Shown piece after piece: positions 37,048 through 46,599 of a stretch of DNA of 64,000 nt. The position numbers were made by a program, and so were the translations under genes. Numbering within the stretch: the stretch's first letter is position 1; each line of letters begins with the position of its first letter. This DNA comes from DASQDN01 sp963833675. GTDB taxonomy: Bacteria > Acidobacteriota > Terriglobia > Bryobacterales > Bryobacteraceae. Below the pieces are notes generated by a model that did not search any database, was not told where the DNA came from, and saw only the letters and a program-made list of their open reading frames with translations. The DNA lies in the NCBI GenBank assembly GCA_963833675.1, contig CAWHYW010000035.1, positions 77,687 to 141,686 on the forward strand. Direction: 5' to 3'.

Positions 37048-38061
37048 CTAGGCGCTCAGCTTCTCACGAGCGTAACGAAGGCAAGCGCGTACGTTGTCCT
37101 CTTCGATCCGAAGCTGTTCCTCATGCGAAAACTGGCTGATTCGAGGAAGCGGCTTTTCGCGCTTCGACTGACTTTGGGCCAGTCGCAGAGTGCGTGCGAG
37201 ATTGCGGCCGCTCCGATCGGGGAACGTCGCCCAGTAACGATCCGTCAGACATGGAATTTTCAGCGGGTCTCGCGTGATCATTTCGAGTACGAAGTTGGTC
37301 TTCGGCCGCACTTGCCGGACCATCGTGAACATTCTTGGCAGGTCGAGGACACCCTCTCCCAGCCGCACCTCCGACAAAAGAAATCCATCCGCATATAGCT
37401 CCAGGCCCATATCTTTGACGTGCGTCGCCAAGGCGTAAGGCGCGAGCTGTTCCACCACGTCCATCGGATCGTCCAGCAAGGAAATATTGTTTCCGAAGTC
37501 CAAACATGCGCCGACGTGCTCACTCGAATAGCCCTTCAGAATTTGAACGATTTGCTCGAGAGTCCAGTCTTTATGATTCTCCAGCGCAAATCCGACTTTG
37601 TTCTTCTCGCAGATACCAACTGCCGCGCGGATTGCCTCCTTGCTCTTGTTTGCGAAGGCCTGGTAATCGGCAAGCGTTGAGAAGTCTTCGTATCTTCGTC
37701 CTCCGGCGTTCACTCGTACGAGAGGCGCTCCAACAGCCTGCGCATTTTTCACCGCCTGTTCGAAGGCCGACATGTCGCCGTTTTTCGGCAGAGGAGTAAT
37801 GGCTTCAATGAACATGCCTAGCTCCTCGGCACGCGCTCGAATCTTCGGCAAATCGCCGTTGATAGCGCTCTGAATTCCTGCCGCTCCCAATCCATTGCAG
37901 TGCTCCAGGAACTCGTACGTGTTGCGAAAGCGCCTGACCGTCATGTAGGACGTGGTAGCGATTCCCATTTTGCTGCGCGTGTTCTGCGCATTGTTTGCGC
38001 CGGGCATGGACAAGGCGGCCGCAGACGCGGCCGTGCGGTGCAGGAAATCTCGTCGTGTCAT
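37048..38061 (-). CDS. Tat-exported sugar isomerase/epimerase-like TIM barrel
   Basis: An intact 337-residue protein of the xylose-isomerase-like / AP-endonuclease-2 fold with a Tat leader (MTRRDFLHRTAASAAALSMP). Metal-site candidates include the Glu in VGFALENHKDWTLEQIVQIL, the Asp in VGACLDFGNNISLLDDPMDV and the His of YALATHVKDMGLEL. These match the usual Glu-Asp-His-Glu set of the fold. The gene ends 2 bases from the convergent GMC gene, so they may share a substrate. Family relatives include periplasmic 3-keto-glycoside-processing enzymes, but the reaction here is not shown. Confidence 0.82.
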   Translation of the reverse strand: MTRRDFLHRTAASAAALSMPGANNAQNTRSKMGIATTSYMTVRRFRNTYEFLEHCNGLGAAGIQSAINGDLPKIRARAEELGMFIEAITPLPKNGDMSAFEQAVKNAQAVGAPLVRVNAGGRRYEDFSTLADYQAFANKSKEAIRAAVGICEKNKVGFALENHKDWTLEQIVQILKGYSSEHVGACLDFGNNISLLDDPMDVVEQLAPYALATHVKDMGLELYADGFLLSEVRLGEGVLDLPRMFTMVRQVRPKTNFVLEMITRDPLKIPCLTDRYWATFPDRSGRNLARTLRLAQSQSKREKPLPRISQFSHEEQLRIEEDNVRACLRYAREKLSA

Positions 38062-38090
38062 TAGCTCAAGCCTTTTTAGACTCTAAACCA

Positions 38091-39083
38091 TTAGCGCGCG
38101 CCTCTTTCTTTCCGGCTTGCGCCATACAATTCCAGCACGTCCACGGTATATCCGCGCTGTTCCGCATGTTCAATATCGACCGCCAGTTGTATCATGGCTC
38201 GTGATTCTTTTTTGCGGCCCATCGTTTGTAACAGTTGCGCAAAAAGGCGCCGAATATGGGCCTCCAGCGGATGTCCGGGACCGAAATAGCCGACCACTAT
38301 TGAAAGCGACTCTTCAAGAAGTGCTTCAGCTTCGGTAAATTCTCCAAGACTCGTTTTGACCAACGCGAGGTTTGATAGCCCCTCCGCCAGCTTAGGATGA
38401 TTAGGAGCAAGGATTTCACGCCGAATTCGGAGAGCGTCGGATATGTGCCTCGCTGCGTCCTCATGCCGTCCCAAGCCATTCTGCGCCAAGCCCAAAATGT
38501 TTAGCATGTCCGCTCGGGGTAATGGGCGCACCCTGCCCCAAACATCCGCATCCGGGTTGAGGAGCAGTATGGCTTTCTTATATTCGCCCCGAGCATTATG
38601 GTCAGCCGCGAGATCCTTGCGGGCGACGGCGGACTCAGGGCTGGCGGGTCCGAACACGACCTCCGTGATGGTCAGAGACCGCTGATGCAGGGCTTCCGCT
38701 TCGCGAAAACGGCCCGAAAGCCGGCGGATCGTGCCCAGACAGCTTAGAGTGGCTGCTGCATCGGGATTATCGCTCATCCCATTCCGCTCCCACAGCTTGA
38801 GTGCTCGTAAATAGAGTGGTTCCGCCTCGGCGCGCTTACCCAAATTCCAAACGGCGGTGCCGAGACGTCCCAACGTGACTGCCATACGGGTGTCGTTCGG
38901 CGCGAAACTCTCGGCTTCGTGCAGAGCTTGAGCCAGGCATTCCTCAACCTCTCGTAATCGGCCCGCGGCACTCAAGCGATCTGCGTGCTGAATCAGTTCA
39001 GCCCATCGATCACTGACGGTTGCGCCTGCGCTGACGCCTACACCTACACAAACTAGCCCGATGAATATAAGAAGTGATCTCAT
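38091..39083 (-). CDS. Secreted kinesin-light-chain-type TPR protein
   Basis: An intact 330-residue protein; the ATG at 39083 gives a signal peptide (MRSLLIFIGLVCVGVGVSAG). It is built of ~42-residue TPR repeats of the kinesin-light-chain kind: AVTLGRLGTAVWNLGKRAEA, ATLSCLGTIRRLSGRFREAE, DMLNILGLAQNGLGRHEDAA and AEGLSNLALVKTSLGEFTEA. Such repeats bind peptides. It is divergent from the CadC-PD40 gene and lies 29 bases upstream of the isomerase gene on the same strand. Role unknown. Confidence 0.75.
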   Translation of the reverse strand: MRSLLIFIGLVCVGVGVSAGATVSDRWAELIQHADRLSAAGRLREVEECLAQALHEAESFAPNDTRMAVTLGRLGTAVWNLGKRAEAEPLYLRALKLWERNGMSDNPDAAATLSCLGTIRRLSGRFREAEALHQRSLTITEVVFGPASPESAVARKDLAADHNARGEYKKAILLLNPDADVWGRVRPLPRADMLNILGLAQNGLGRHEDAARHISDALRIRREILAPNHPKLAEGLSNLALVKTSLGEFTEAEALLEESLSIVVGYFGPGHPLEAHIRRLFAQLLQTMGRKKESRAMIQLAVDIEHAEQRGYTVDVLELYGASRKERGAR

Positions 39084-39299
39084 ACAGGCGGCCTCCCGCG
39101 CCTCGCTGGAGTTTTGCCCAAACCGCCGTGATCTTCCATGACAGCAGGCCGAACTGAATGTGACTTTACGGATCATCCCAGCCTGAACAGCTAAACCACA
39201 CAATCCGGATTGTTTGTTGTGGAATGCGAACCGCATTTCAGGTGCTTAACTTCGACCTGGATTGGTGCTACACTTCCATACACATCGGAAAGCGGGTAT

Positions 39300-41484
39300 A
39301 TGCTAATGTCCTCGTCCGATACAGGTCCGGAGCGACTCAGGTTCGGCCTATTCGAGGTGGATCTAGCGAAGGCGGAGTTGCGCAAGCAAGGGCGGAAGGT
39401 TACTCTTCAGGACCAGCCCTTCCGTGTCTTGACTTTGCTGCTGCAGGAACCGGGGGAGATCGTCACCAGAGAGCAATTACGCCGGTCGCTCTGGGGACCT
39501 GACACGTTCGTGTCCTTCGACGAGAGTCTGAACAAAGCCGTCCAGAAACTCGGCAGGCGCTCGACGACTCGCCTGAGAGTCCTCGTTTCATCCAAACCAT
39601 ACCGCGCAAGGGGTATAGGTTCATTGCTCCTGTGCAGGCGATGGGTGCAGATGGCAGCACCCCCAGGGGTGCGCGGCTATTCCGCCACTCTCCGCCTTCC
39701 CCCGATGCTCATGATTGCGGCGTCAGTGCTGATCGCGGGTGGCATTGTGACACCATTTATTTTACAAAATCTGACGGGCGTATAGAGCTGAAACTCACGC
39801 AGCTCACGAACTGATACAGGACTCACCTTCGAGCCCGCGATCTTCTCCGACGGCAAGCTCATCTCCTACGCGTCGGACCGGAGCGGAGAGGGCACGCTCG
39901 ACATATGGGTCCAGCAGATCCCGCGCGGCGAACCGATCCGTGTTGCGCATCACGAAGCCGACGACCACGAACCATCTTTTTCGCCGGACGGGAAGAGTAT
40001 CGTCTTTCGTTCGGAACGACTGGGCGGTGGGATCTACGTTGTATCCGCGCTCGGTGGCGTGACGCCGAGAAGATCGCCGATGGTGGTCACAGCGCCGTCT
40101 TACTCTCCGGATGGCGCTTCGGTCGCCGTATTGGACGGGAGGACCTCATTTCGGCGAGGTGTACGTGATCTCCATGGCTGGCGGGGAGCCAAGGCGGGTG
40201 TCCGAATCCCTGCCGGCCCGCTCACCAGTCTGGAGTCCCGATGGTCGCTCACATATTGTTTGCGGGATTGACGAGCGCCACGGAATGTGATTGGTTTATC
40301 GCTCCGTTCAATGGCGGTCCGGCGGTAAAGACTGGAATGAACAGCTTTCTTTCACGACCGCGGGATTCACGGTACTGAGCTAACTTATCCTCACCCCGAG
40401 GTTTGGATCAACGACGGCAGCGCTGTTCTGTTCTCCGCCAAGGTTGGCGACAGCACAGAACTGTGGAAGGTGTCAATTTCTCCGAAAGACTGGAAAGTCA
40501 GCGGTGAACCGCAACGAATCATTTCAGGGCCAGGCATGTACCGGTACCCTTCAGGGTACGGTGACTGCTTCATCAATCGTGTTTTCGAGTCTTGCCCGTA
40601 ATGCCGACATCTGGAGCGTACCCGTTGATCGGAATCACGTCGCCGGCCGCGAAATCAAACAGCTTACCGATAACGCAGCTGATGACCTCAGCCCTTCTGT
40701 ATCCGCTGACGGCAAGCGCCTCGTCTTCGAATCCACTCGTAGCGGAAAGAGAGTGGTGTGGGCGAAGGACCTGGAAGAGGATAAGGAGAGAGCGCTTTCA
40801 GAAACTTCTTCCAGTGAGAACTTTCCGATCATCAGTCCGGATGGCACTCGGGTGGTTTACCAGGTAGATAATGCGGAGAGCAGCAACGCCAACGGACTGT
40901 ACGTTGTTGGATTTGAGGGTGGATCCTCAAGACAAGTGTGTGACGACAGCTGCTATGTTCCGTTGCAATGGTCGGCCGACAACACGAGGATATTCTACAC
41001 ATCAAACAAAGAAGATTTCGGTGTGCTCGACATCCGCACGCGAAGCAAAACCACGCTGCTGCAGAATGGGGACTGCACGTTTTGGGCAAAAGCGCTTGCG
41101 CCAAATGAAAAATGGATCTCCTTAGACACAAGCTGTCGCTCGGAGCAGCAGGACAGGCGGTTCATCGCGCCTGTGCGCGACGGAAGAGTCTATCCCAAAA
41201 ATACGATGGCTACCGGGATCGGCGGGCGATGGTCCCCAGATGGAAATTCGATCTATTCAATCTCTGGGGAAGATGGCTTCGATTGCCTGTACGTTCAGCC
41301 GTCCGATCGTGTAACGCAAGGCCCGATTGGACACCCGCAGGCCGTCCAACATTTCCATGACGCGCGACGGGCTCTTATGAAAGGCGCCGAGTTTCGTGGA
41401 GGGGCTGTCGCTCGCGACAAGATCGTCGTCACTCTCGTTGAATTAAGTGGAAATATTTGGATGGCGGAGGAACTGAAAAGATAA
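39300..41484 (+). pseudogene. CadC-like winged-helix regulator with TM segment and PD40 propeller (many frameshifts)
   Basis: Composite of about 725 residues. The N-terminal winged helix (LRFGLFEVDLAKAELRKQGR, LLLQEPGEIVTREQLRRSLW, then SPRFIQTIPRKGYRFIAP in another frame) is of the CadC/ToxR type. A membrane helix (MLMIAASVLIAGGIVTPFIL) follows, and the rest is a TolB/PD40 beta-propeller (FSPDGKSIVFRSERLGGGIY, SADGKRLVFESTRSGKRVVW, ISPDGTRVVYQVDNAESS). At least six shifts lie between 39550 and 40560; from about 40565 to the stop the frame is clean. This domain set is common in Acidobacteriota. Either a badly sequenced patch or a decaying regulator; I keep it as a pseudogene with that doubt. 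Confidence 0.75.
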
Positions 41485-41521
41485 CCGTAAACGCGAGTGC
41501 CCGAAAGCATCTCATTAAGTC

Positions 41522-42724
41522 CTAACGGACCCGCCAATTCGAGAAGTTTGGCCACTTCGAAAGCTGCTGTGATGCCCATGCGTTCGTCTGATCCTTATGA
41601 CAGATCACACAAGGGTTTGGAATTTTATATTGCTCGCTCATCGTGGGAGTAATGAAGCGGAAGGTATGACTCCGGACATTCACATCCGCGATGGTCTGTT
41701 CTATGCGCGGCATGTGGCAGTTGACGCACTCACTGCCGGTGCTGGCAGTCTTGTGGTGCGTATGCTGTTCGAGCGAGCCGTGCGGACCGTTTGGCGAATT
41801 CGGCCCGTGACATTGCAGACATAGATCATTTCCCGGGCGAATCACATCGGCCGAATTGGGTGTACCGTGCACATCGTGACAAGCCGAGCAGAGCACTCCG
41901 TGCGTGTACATCACACTGGACACGAAATCATTTCCCTGCATTCGATTCTTGTGCGCAGTACCTTCAGCGAAGTGAGTGAAACTGGTTTCTCCTAGCCGGT
42001 GCTCTTCGAGACGCCAATAGTCAGATAGCTTCGCGCCGGGCAGGAAGCCGACGGGCCAATCGTAGTAGCGGCCTTCGATCGGATTCGTGATCGGCTGGCC
42101 CTGCGTGTGGCACTGCAGGCACACATCATTCGCGCGTACGAAGTCGAGCGCAGCCGGATTCACGATGTTAGTCTTTGATGGCTCGGTTATGTGATTTCCG
42201 CCGGGTCCGTGACATTTCTCGCAGCCTACATTCCATTCTGTGACCTGGTTCGTTTTCACGTTGTAGTTCACCGAATGACAACCGTCACAAAGAGGTCCCG
42301 TCGGGCGTTTCATCTGATCGGCTGGATAATGTGCAATCCACCAATCTGTACCGGCCTTTGGATTGTATGGTCGCCAGACCGCGTTCTGGATATCCCATTG
42401 TGCCGGGAAAACGAAGTAATCAGAGCCGACTTTGGTGAAATAGCGTTGTTTCCACTTGCTTCCATACACGAACGAGATGTCTTGCCTGGTAAACGTGACC
42501 AGCGGATTCGGCTTCGCGAAATCACCGATGATCGCTTCCGGGTGCAGCTTAGGGTCGACCACGACATTCGCCATGCGTGTTTTGCTCCACGTCTGATAAA
42601 TGGACGCATGGCAAGAAGCGCACTTTTGTGAGCCCACAAAGATGGGCGCCTGCTGCGCGAGACATGTGACGGATAGGCAGTAAGCCAAGCAAAGCGCGAC
42701 GACCGGGGGGCGCAGTGACCGCAT
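41522..42724 (-). CDS. Secreted octaheme cytochrome c
   Basis: An intact protein of 400 residues with a signal peptide (PVVALCLAYCLSVTCLAQQ). It carries eight CxxCH haem c sites in order: CASCH, CDGCH, CEKCH, CLQCH, CSACH, CLQCH, CVNCH and CVICH, giving eight covalent haems. The HGPGGNH following the third site is typical of the cytochrome c554 / doubled-CXXCH group. It probably acts in periplasmic electron transfer, possibly to or from N or S compounds or as an acceptor for periplasmic dehydrogenases. Upstream ATGs (42736, 42784) are possible, but the last overlaps the divergent gene. Confidence 0.88.
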   Translation of the reverse strand: MRSLRPPVVALCLAYCLSVTCLAQQAPIFVGSQKCASCHASIYQTWSKTRMANVVVDPKLHPEAIIGDFAKPNPLVTFTRQDISFVYGSKWKQRYFTKVGSDYFVFPAQWDIQNAVWRPYNPKAGTDWWIAHYPADQMKRPTGPLCDGCHSVNYNVKTNQVTEWNVGCEKCHGPGGNHITEPSKTNIVNPAALDFVRANDVCLQCHTQGQPITNPIEGRYYDWPVGFLPGAKLSDYWRLEEHRLGETSFTHFAEGTAHKNRMQGNDFVSSVMYTHGVLCSACHDVHGTPNSADVIRPGNDLCLQCHGPNSPNGPHGSLEQHTHHKTASTGSECVNCHMPRIEQTIADVNVRSHTFRFITPTMSEQYKIPNPCVICHKDQTNAWASQQLSKWPNFSNWRVR

Positions 42725-42771
42725 CGGTACCATCTTAGGCGACCCAACGCCTATTGGACACTGGAAGAAGC

Positions 42772-43905
42772 ATGCAATCCGCATACCCGTCTGCTCGAAA
42801 GGCTGCGCTAAGAGTGCTCCCTCACGTCAGGGACAATCTCGCGTCCGCCCCTCCTTCAGATAACGAATATGCTTCGCTTCCGGATGCGGATACTCTGGAG
42901 GCGATCATCGACGCGGGCTTCTGGGCAAGCCTCCGACGGGAAGAAGGCTATCCTCCGCTTATCTCGCTCGCTTATCTGCCGCCTTCGCAGACGACATATC
43001 CAATGCACTTTGAGCGGGCGATTCCACTCGTCCCGGAACGCCTCACGCGATTGGCCCCGGCCGTCGAACGCCCGGGAATTCACTTAGGGGTCTGGGCTGA
43101 AAGCGGAGAACTCTGCGTCTGGGGAGCGACGCGACACTTACCAGCGTTCTGTCTCGTCCTGGAAGTGCTCGCGCCGGGACTGTTGGTGCTCAAGCACAGC
43201 CGCGGACACGACTCGGGGAAGTTTGTAAATGTCGCGGTGTTGGAGGGAGATCAGATCAAAGTAATCGATCAGCGCGCGACTGCCGTCCCGGATTGCCCGG
43301 ATCTGTTCAAATCTTTGATGGGACTCGAGTCGCAGCTTTCCCCTGCGGGCTCAGTGAATATCCTCATTCAACTCGCAGTCTCGATGCGTGAACATGGCCG
43401 GGGCGGAACTCTACTTGTTGTAGCTGCCGATTCGAACGAATGGCAGGATTCGATGGTAATGCCGATTTCATACGCCATGGCTCCTCCTTATTCAGCGCTT
43501 GCCGAACTGATGCAGACCGAGCCCGAGAAGCGTCCGGAGCGTCGATGGCAGGATGCGCTCCGGCGTGCAGTGGACGGAACTGCCGGATTGACCGCTGTCG
43601 ATGGGGCTACCGTGATCACTACCGATCATCGCGTGCTTGCCTTCGGAGCCAAAATCGTGCGCAGAACCGGTTTGCCTCGGGTCAAGCGAATTATTGCCTC
43701 GGAACCGATCGAGGGTGTTGCCCCGCTAGTCATCGAACCGGCGCAACTTGGTGGGACACGGCACCTTTCCGCGGCACAGTTTGTTCACGACCAGAGAGAT
43801 GCGATCGCCCTGGTCGCCTCACAGGATGGGCGGTTTACGGTGTTCGGTTGGTCAGCTTGTGAAGAGATGGTTCACGCGCGCCGCATCGAATCGCTGCTCC
43901 TTTGA
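42772..43905 (+). CDS. DAC-like (diadenylate-cyclase-fold) sensor protein
   Basis: An intact 377-residue protein without signal peptide or membrane helix. Its C-terminal third looks like a DisA_N/DAC domain: AVDGATVITTDHRVLAFGAK (the DGA motif, residues 277-279) and GGTRHLSAAQFVHDQRDAIA (RHL at 330-332), followed by LVASQDGRFTVFGW. Active diadenylate cyclases have RHR there; Leu for the second Arg suggests reduced or no cyclase activity. From memory this resembles the family named 'probable sensor domain DACNV', which I could not check. The first ~250 residues are not recognised. A membrane Ser/Thr kinase gene starts 48 bases downstream. Confidence 0.6.
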   Translation: MQSAYPSARKAALRVLPHVRDNLASAPPSDNEYASLPDADTLEAIIDAGFWASLRREEGYPPLISLAYLPPSQTTYPMHFERAIPLVPERLTRLAPAVERPGIHLGVWAESGELCVWGATRHLPAFCLVLEVLAPGLLVLKHSRGHDSGKFVNVAVLEGDQIKVIDQRATAVPDCPDLFKSLMGLESQLSPAGSVNILIQLAVSMREHGRGGTLLVVAADSNEWQDSMVMPISYAMAPPYSALAELMQTEPEKRPERRWQDALRRAVDGTAGLTAVDGATVITTDHRVLAFGAKIVRRTGLPRVKRIIASEPIEGVAPLVIEPAQLGGTRHLSAAQFVHDQRDAIALVASQDGRFTVFGWSACEEMVHARRIESLLL

Positions 43906-43953
43906 TTGACGGTTCGCTCGCGACGTCCTCGCTATGATAGTGGCACTCCTGCT

Positions 43954-46596
43954 ATGGCGACCTGTTCCAGTTGTGGCACGTCTCTTCCAAACGCGGATGC
44001 GATCTGCTCCCGCTGCGGAGAGACGCGCTTCACCGAACTCCAGAATCCCCCGCCTCCGGAGAAGACCGGTTATGTTCCTGGAACGGTTCTCGCCGAACGG
44101 TATCGCATCATCGCGCTGCTGGGTCGAGGTGGGATGGGCGAGGTCTATCGCGCGGACGATCTCACGCTGGGACAGCAAGTAGCCCTCAAATTCTTACCGG
44201 TGGCTTTATCTCGCGATCCAGATGCGCTTCGCCGGTTTCGCAATGAGGTGCGAATCGCGCGCCAGGTCTCTCATCCGAATGTCTGCCGCGTGTATGACCT
44301 CGGAGAAGTGGACGGGACGCCCTTCTTGTCAATGGAGTATGTGGACGGCGAAGATCTCGCGACGCTGCTCCGTCGTATCGGACGTCTTCCTCCCGACAAG
44401 GGGCTGGAGATTGCGCGCAAGCTATGCGCGGGGCTGGCCGCAGCCCACGAGAAAGGGGTACTCCATCGCGATCTGAAGCCAGGAAACGTAATGCTGGATG
44501 CCCGGGGGCACGTTCGGCTCACAGATTTCGGCCTTGCCGGAATATCGGAGGAGATTAAAGACACGGAAGTCCGAAGCGGCACGCCCGCCTATATGGCGCC
44601 GGAACAACTCGCCGGCAAAGAAGTGACTGTCCGCAGCGACATCTATGCGCTCGGCCTGATCTTATACGAGTTGTTTACAGGCAGGCGTCCCTACGAGGGA
44701 GCTTCACTTGAAGAACTGATTCGGTTGCGCAACGAGTCCACGCCGGAAACCCCTGCTTCTCTGGTCGGCGACCTGAACCCGGCAGTGGAGTCAATCATCC
44801 TGCGATGCCTCGAGCCGAATCCAACCGCGCGTCCGTCTTCTGTGCTTGCCGTTGCCGCGGCCCTTCCTGGAGGCGATCCGATCGCGGATGCGCTGGCAGC
44901 GGGAGAAACACCATCACCGCAGATGATTGCAGCAGCCGGCGAAGGTGCTGGACTTTCGTTAAGAGTCGCGACTCCGCTGTTCCTAGCAATCCTGATCGGC
45001 TGCATCGCCAGCGCCGCGATGGCGATTCGAACCAGCGCTCTTGAACGTATCCAACCTGAGCTGCCGCCCGAAGTGCTTGCGCAAAAGGCCAAGGATCTCG
45101 TGACGTCGGCTGGGTACAATCCGCGACCCGCCGACACCGCGCACGGTTTCTATTGGTATCTTGAACTGGTCGGCTATGTCGGCGAGAAGGAAAAGCCGCG
45201 GCCGCGATGGAACGAACTTCTCGCCGGAACTCCGTCTCCGCTTCGATATTGGTATCGTCAAAGCGATGCGCCGTTGGTCGCAACCGAATTTCACAGCGAC
45301 CTGCTAATCCCCGGCGTGATCACTGAAACCGATCCTTCGCCGGTAATCTCGGGAATGGTAGGGATCAGACTGGACGCTCGAGGCAGCCTGGTTCGCTTCG
45401 AGGCGACTCCGCCGCAGTTGCTGCAGCCTGTGGCTTCGGAGCATGCGCCGGCCGACTGGGCGCCCTTCTTCAAAGCTGCCGGACTCGATGTCACAAAGCT
45501 GCAGCCGGCCGAGCCATTGTGGACGTGGCTCGCAAGCTCGGATAATCGCGCTGCCTGGACAGGAACGTGGCCGGGCACATCGCGACCGCTCCGTGTGGAA
45601 GCTGCCAGCCTGAGGGGACGAGCCATTGCATTTGCGCTGCTCGGTCCCTGGGATAAACCCGATCGAGTACCGGATGCGGGCGGCGACTGGAAAACTGGAA
45701 TGCAGGCTGCTTTTTACGGATTCCTTCTGCTCGGAATTTGTATCGCCTCAGCGTGGCTGGCGCGACGCAACTTGACCGCCGGACGTGGCGATCGTCGAGG
45801 AGCGCTTCGACTCGCATGTTTTATCTCGCTCGTTCACCTCGCGATGTGGCTCACGACATCTCACATCGGTGCGACCAGCGTGCTGGGTCTGTTCCTTCTC
45901 GCGTTGTGCACATCGGTTTTTTACGGCGTTATCTTGTGGACCGTGTACTTGGCCCTCGAGCCTTATGTGCGCCGGCATTGGCCGCGGACGTTGATTTCCT
46001 GGAGCCGGCTCCTGGCGGGACAATGGCGCGATCCGATCGTAGGTCGCGACGTGCTGATAGGCGCAGCGCTTGGTGTCACTTGGACTCTGATTGGCCGTGT
46101 GCTGGACCTCATTCAGGGCGGACTCCGCGAACCTTCTCCTACTTGGACGGATGAGAATCTGCTCCTCGGGACGAGGGACGCAATCGGGGAATGGCTGGCC
46201 CGTGGACCTCATCACCTGCGTGATGGACTTCTGTTCTTTTCCTTGTTGTTTCTGTTGCGCGTCCTTCTACGGAATCAATGGCTTGCGGCTGCCGGGTTTT
46301 CGCTGCTGCTCACAATACCATTCGCGCTTCAGGGAGACGCTCCGATCATGGGTGTTGTGGCGGGGCTGTTGATCTACGGACTTGCTGCTGTGGTGGTGCT
46401 CCGATTCGGTCTGCTCGCTTTGACGATGGGTTTTTGCATCGCTGGTCTGATCGGCCCGCCATTGTCGCTGCATACGAACGCGTGGTATTTCGGGAACATC
46501 GCCTTTCTGTTTGCGTCGGCGATACTCCTCTCCATCTGGGCATTTTTCACATCGGTAGGTGGACGTCGATTCTGGAACAGCGACCTGCTCCGATGA
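43954..46596 (+). CDS. Membrane Ser/Thr protein kinase with zinc ribbon and polytopic C-terminus
   Basis: An intact 880-residue protein. The ATG at 43954 starts a zinc ribbon (MATCSSCG ... ICSRCG, Cys4/7/18/21). The kinase domain spans ~48-310: YRIIALLGRGGMGEVYRADD, VALKFLP (Lys), HRDLKPGNVMLDARGHVRLT, DFGLAG and GTPAYMAPEQLAGKE. A membrane helix (~345-365) leads to an ~240-residue extracytoplasmic segment (GFYWYLELVGYVGEKEKPRP), and then six to eight helices make the C-terminus. All catalytic residues are present. It could sense an envelope signal and phosphorylate cytosolic targets; the DAC-like protein upstream is a candidate partner. Confidence 0.9.
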   Translation: MATCSSCGTSLPNADAICSRCGETRFTELQNPPPPEKTGYVPGTVLAERYRIIALLGRGGMGEVYRADDLTLGQQVALKFLPVALSRDPDALRRFRNEVRIARQVSHPNVCRVYDLGEVDGTPFLSMEYVDGEDLATLLRRIGRLPPDKGLEIARKLCAGLAAAHEKGVLHRDLKPGNVMLDARGHVRLTDFGLAGISEEIKDTEVRSGTPAYMAPEQLAGKEVTVRSDIYALGLILYELFTGRRPYEGASLEELIRLRNESTPETPASLVGDLNPAVESIILRCLEPNPTARPSSVLAVAAALPGGDPIADALAAGETPSPQMIAAAGEGAGLSLRVATPLFLAILIGCIASAAMAIRTSALERIQPELPPEVLAQKAKDLVTSAGYNPRPADTAHGFYWYLELVGYVGEKEKPRPRWNELLAGTPSPLRYWYRQSDAPLVATEFHSDLLIPGVITETDPSPVISGMVGIRLDARGSLVRFEATPPQLLQPVASEHAPADWAPFFKAAGLDVTKLQPAEPLWTWLASSDNRAAWTGTWPGTSRPLRVEAASLRGRAIAFALLGPWDKPDRVPDAGGDWKTGMQAAFYGFLLLGICIASAWLARRNLTAGRGDRRGALRLACFISLVHLAMWLTTSHIGATSVLGLFLLALCTSVFYGVILWTVYLALEPYVRRHWPRTLISWSRLLAGQWRDPIVGRDVLIGAALGVTWTLIGRVLDLIQGGLREPSPTWTDENLLLGTRDAIGEWLARGPHHLRDGLLFFSLLFLLRVLLRNQWLAAAGFSLLLTIPFALQGDAPIMGVVAGLLIYGLAAVVVLRFGLLALTMGFCIAGLIGPPLSLHTNAWYFGNIAFLFASAILLSIWAFFTSVGGRRFWNSDLLR

Positions 46597-46599
46597 TCC

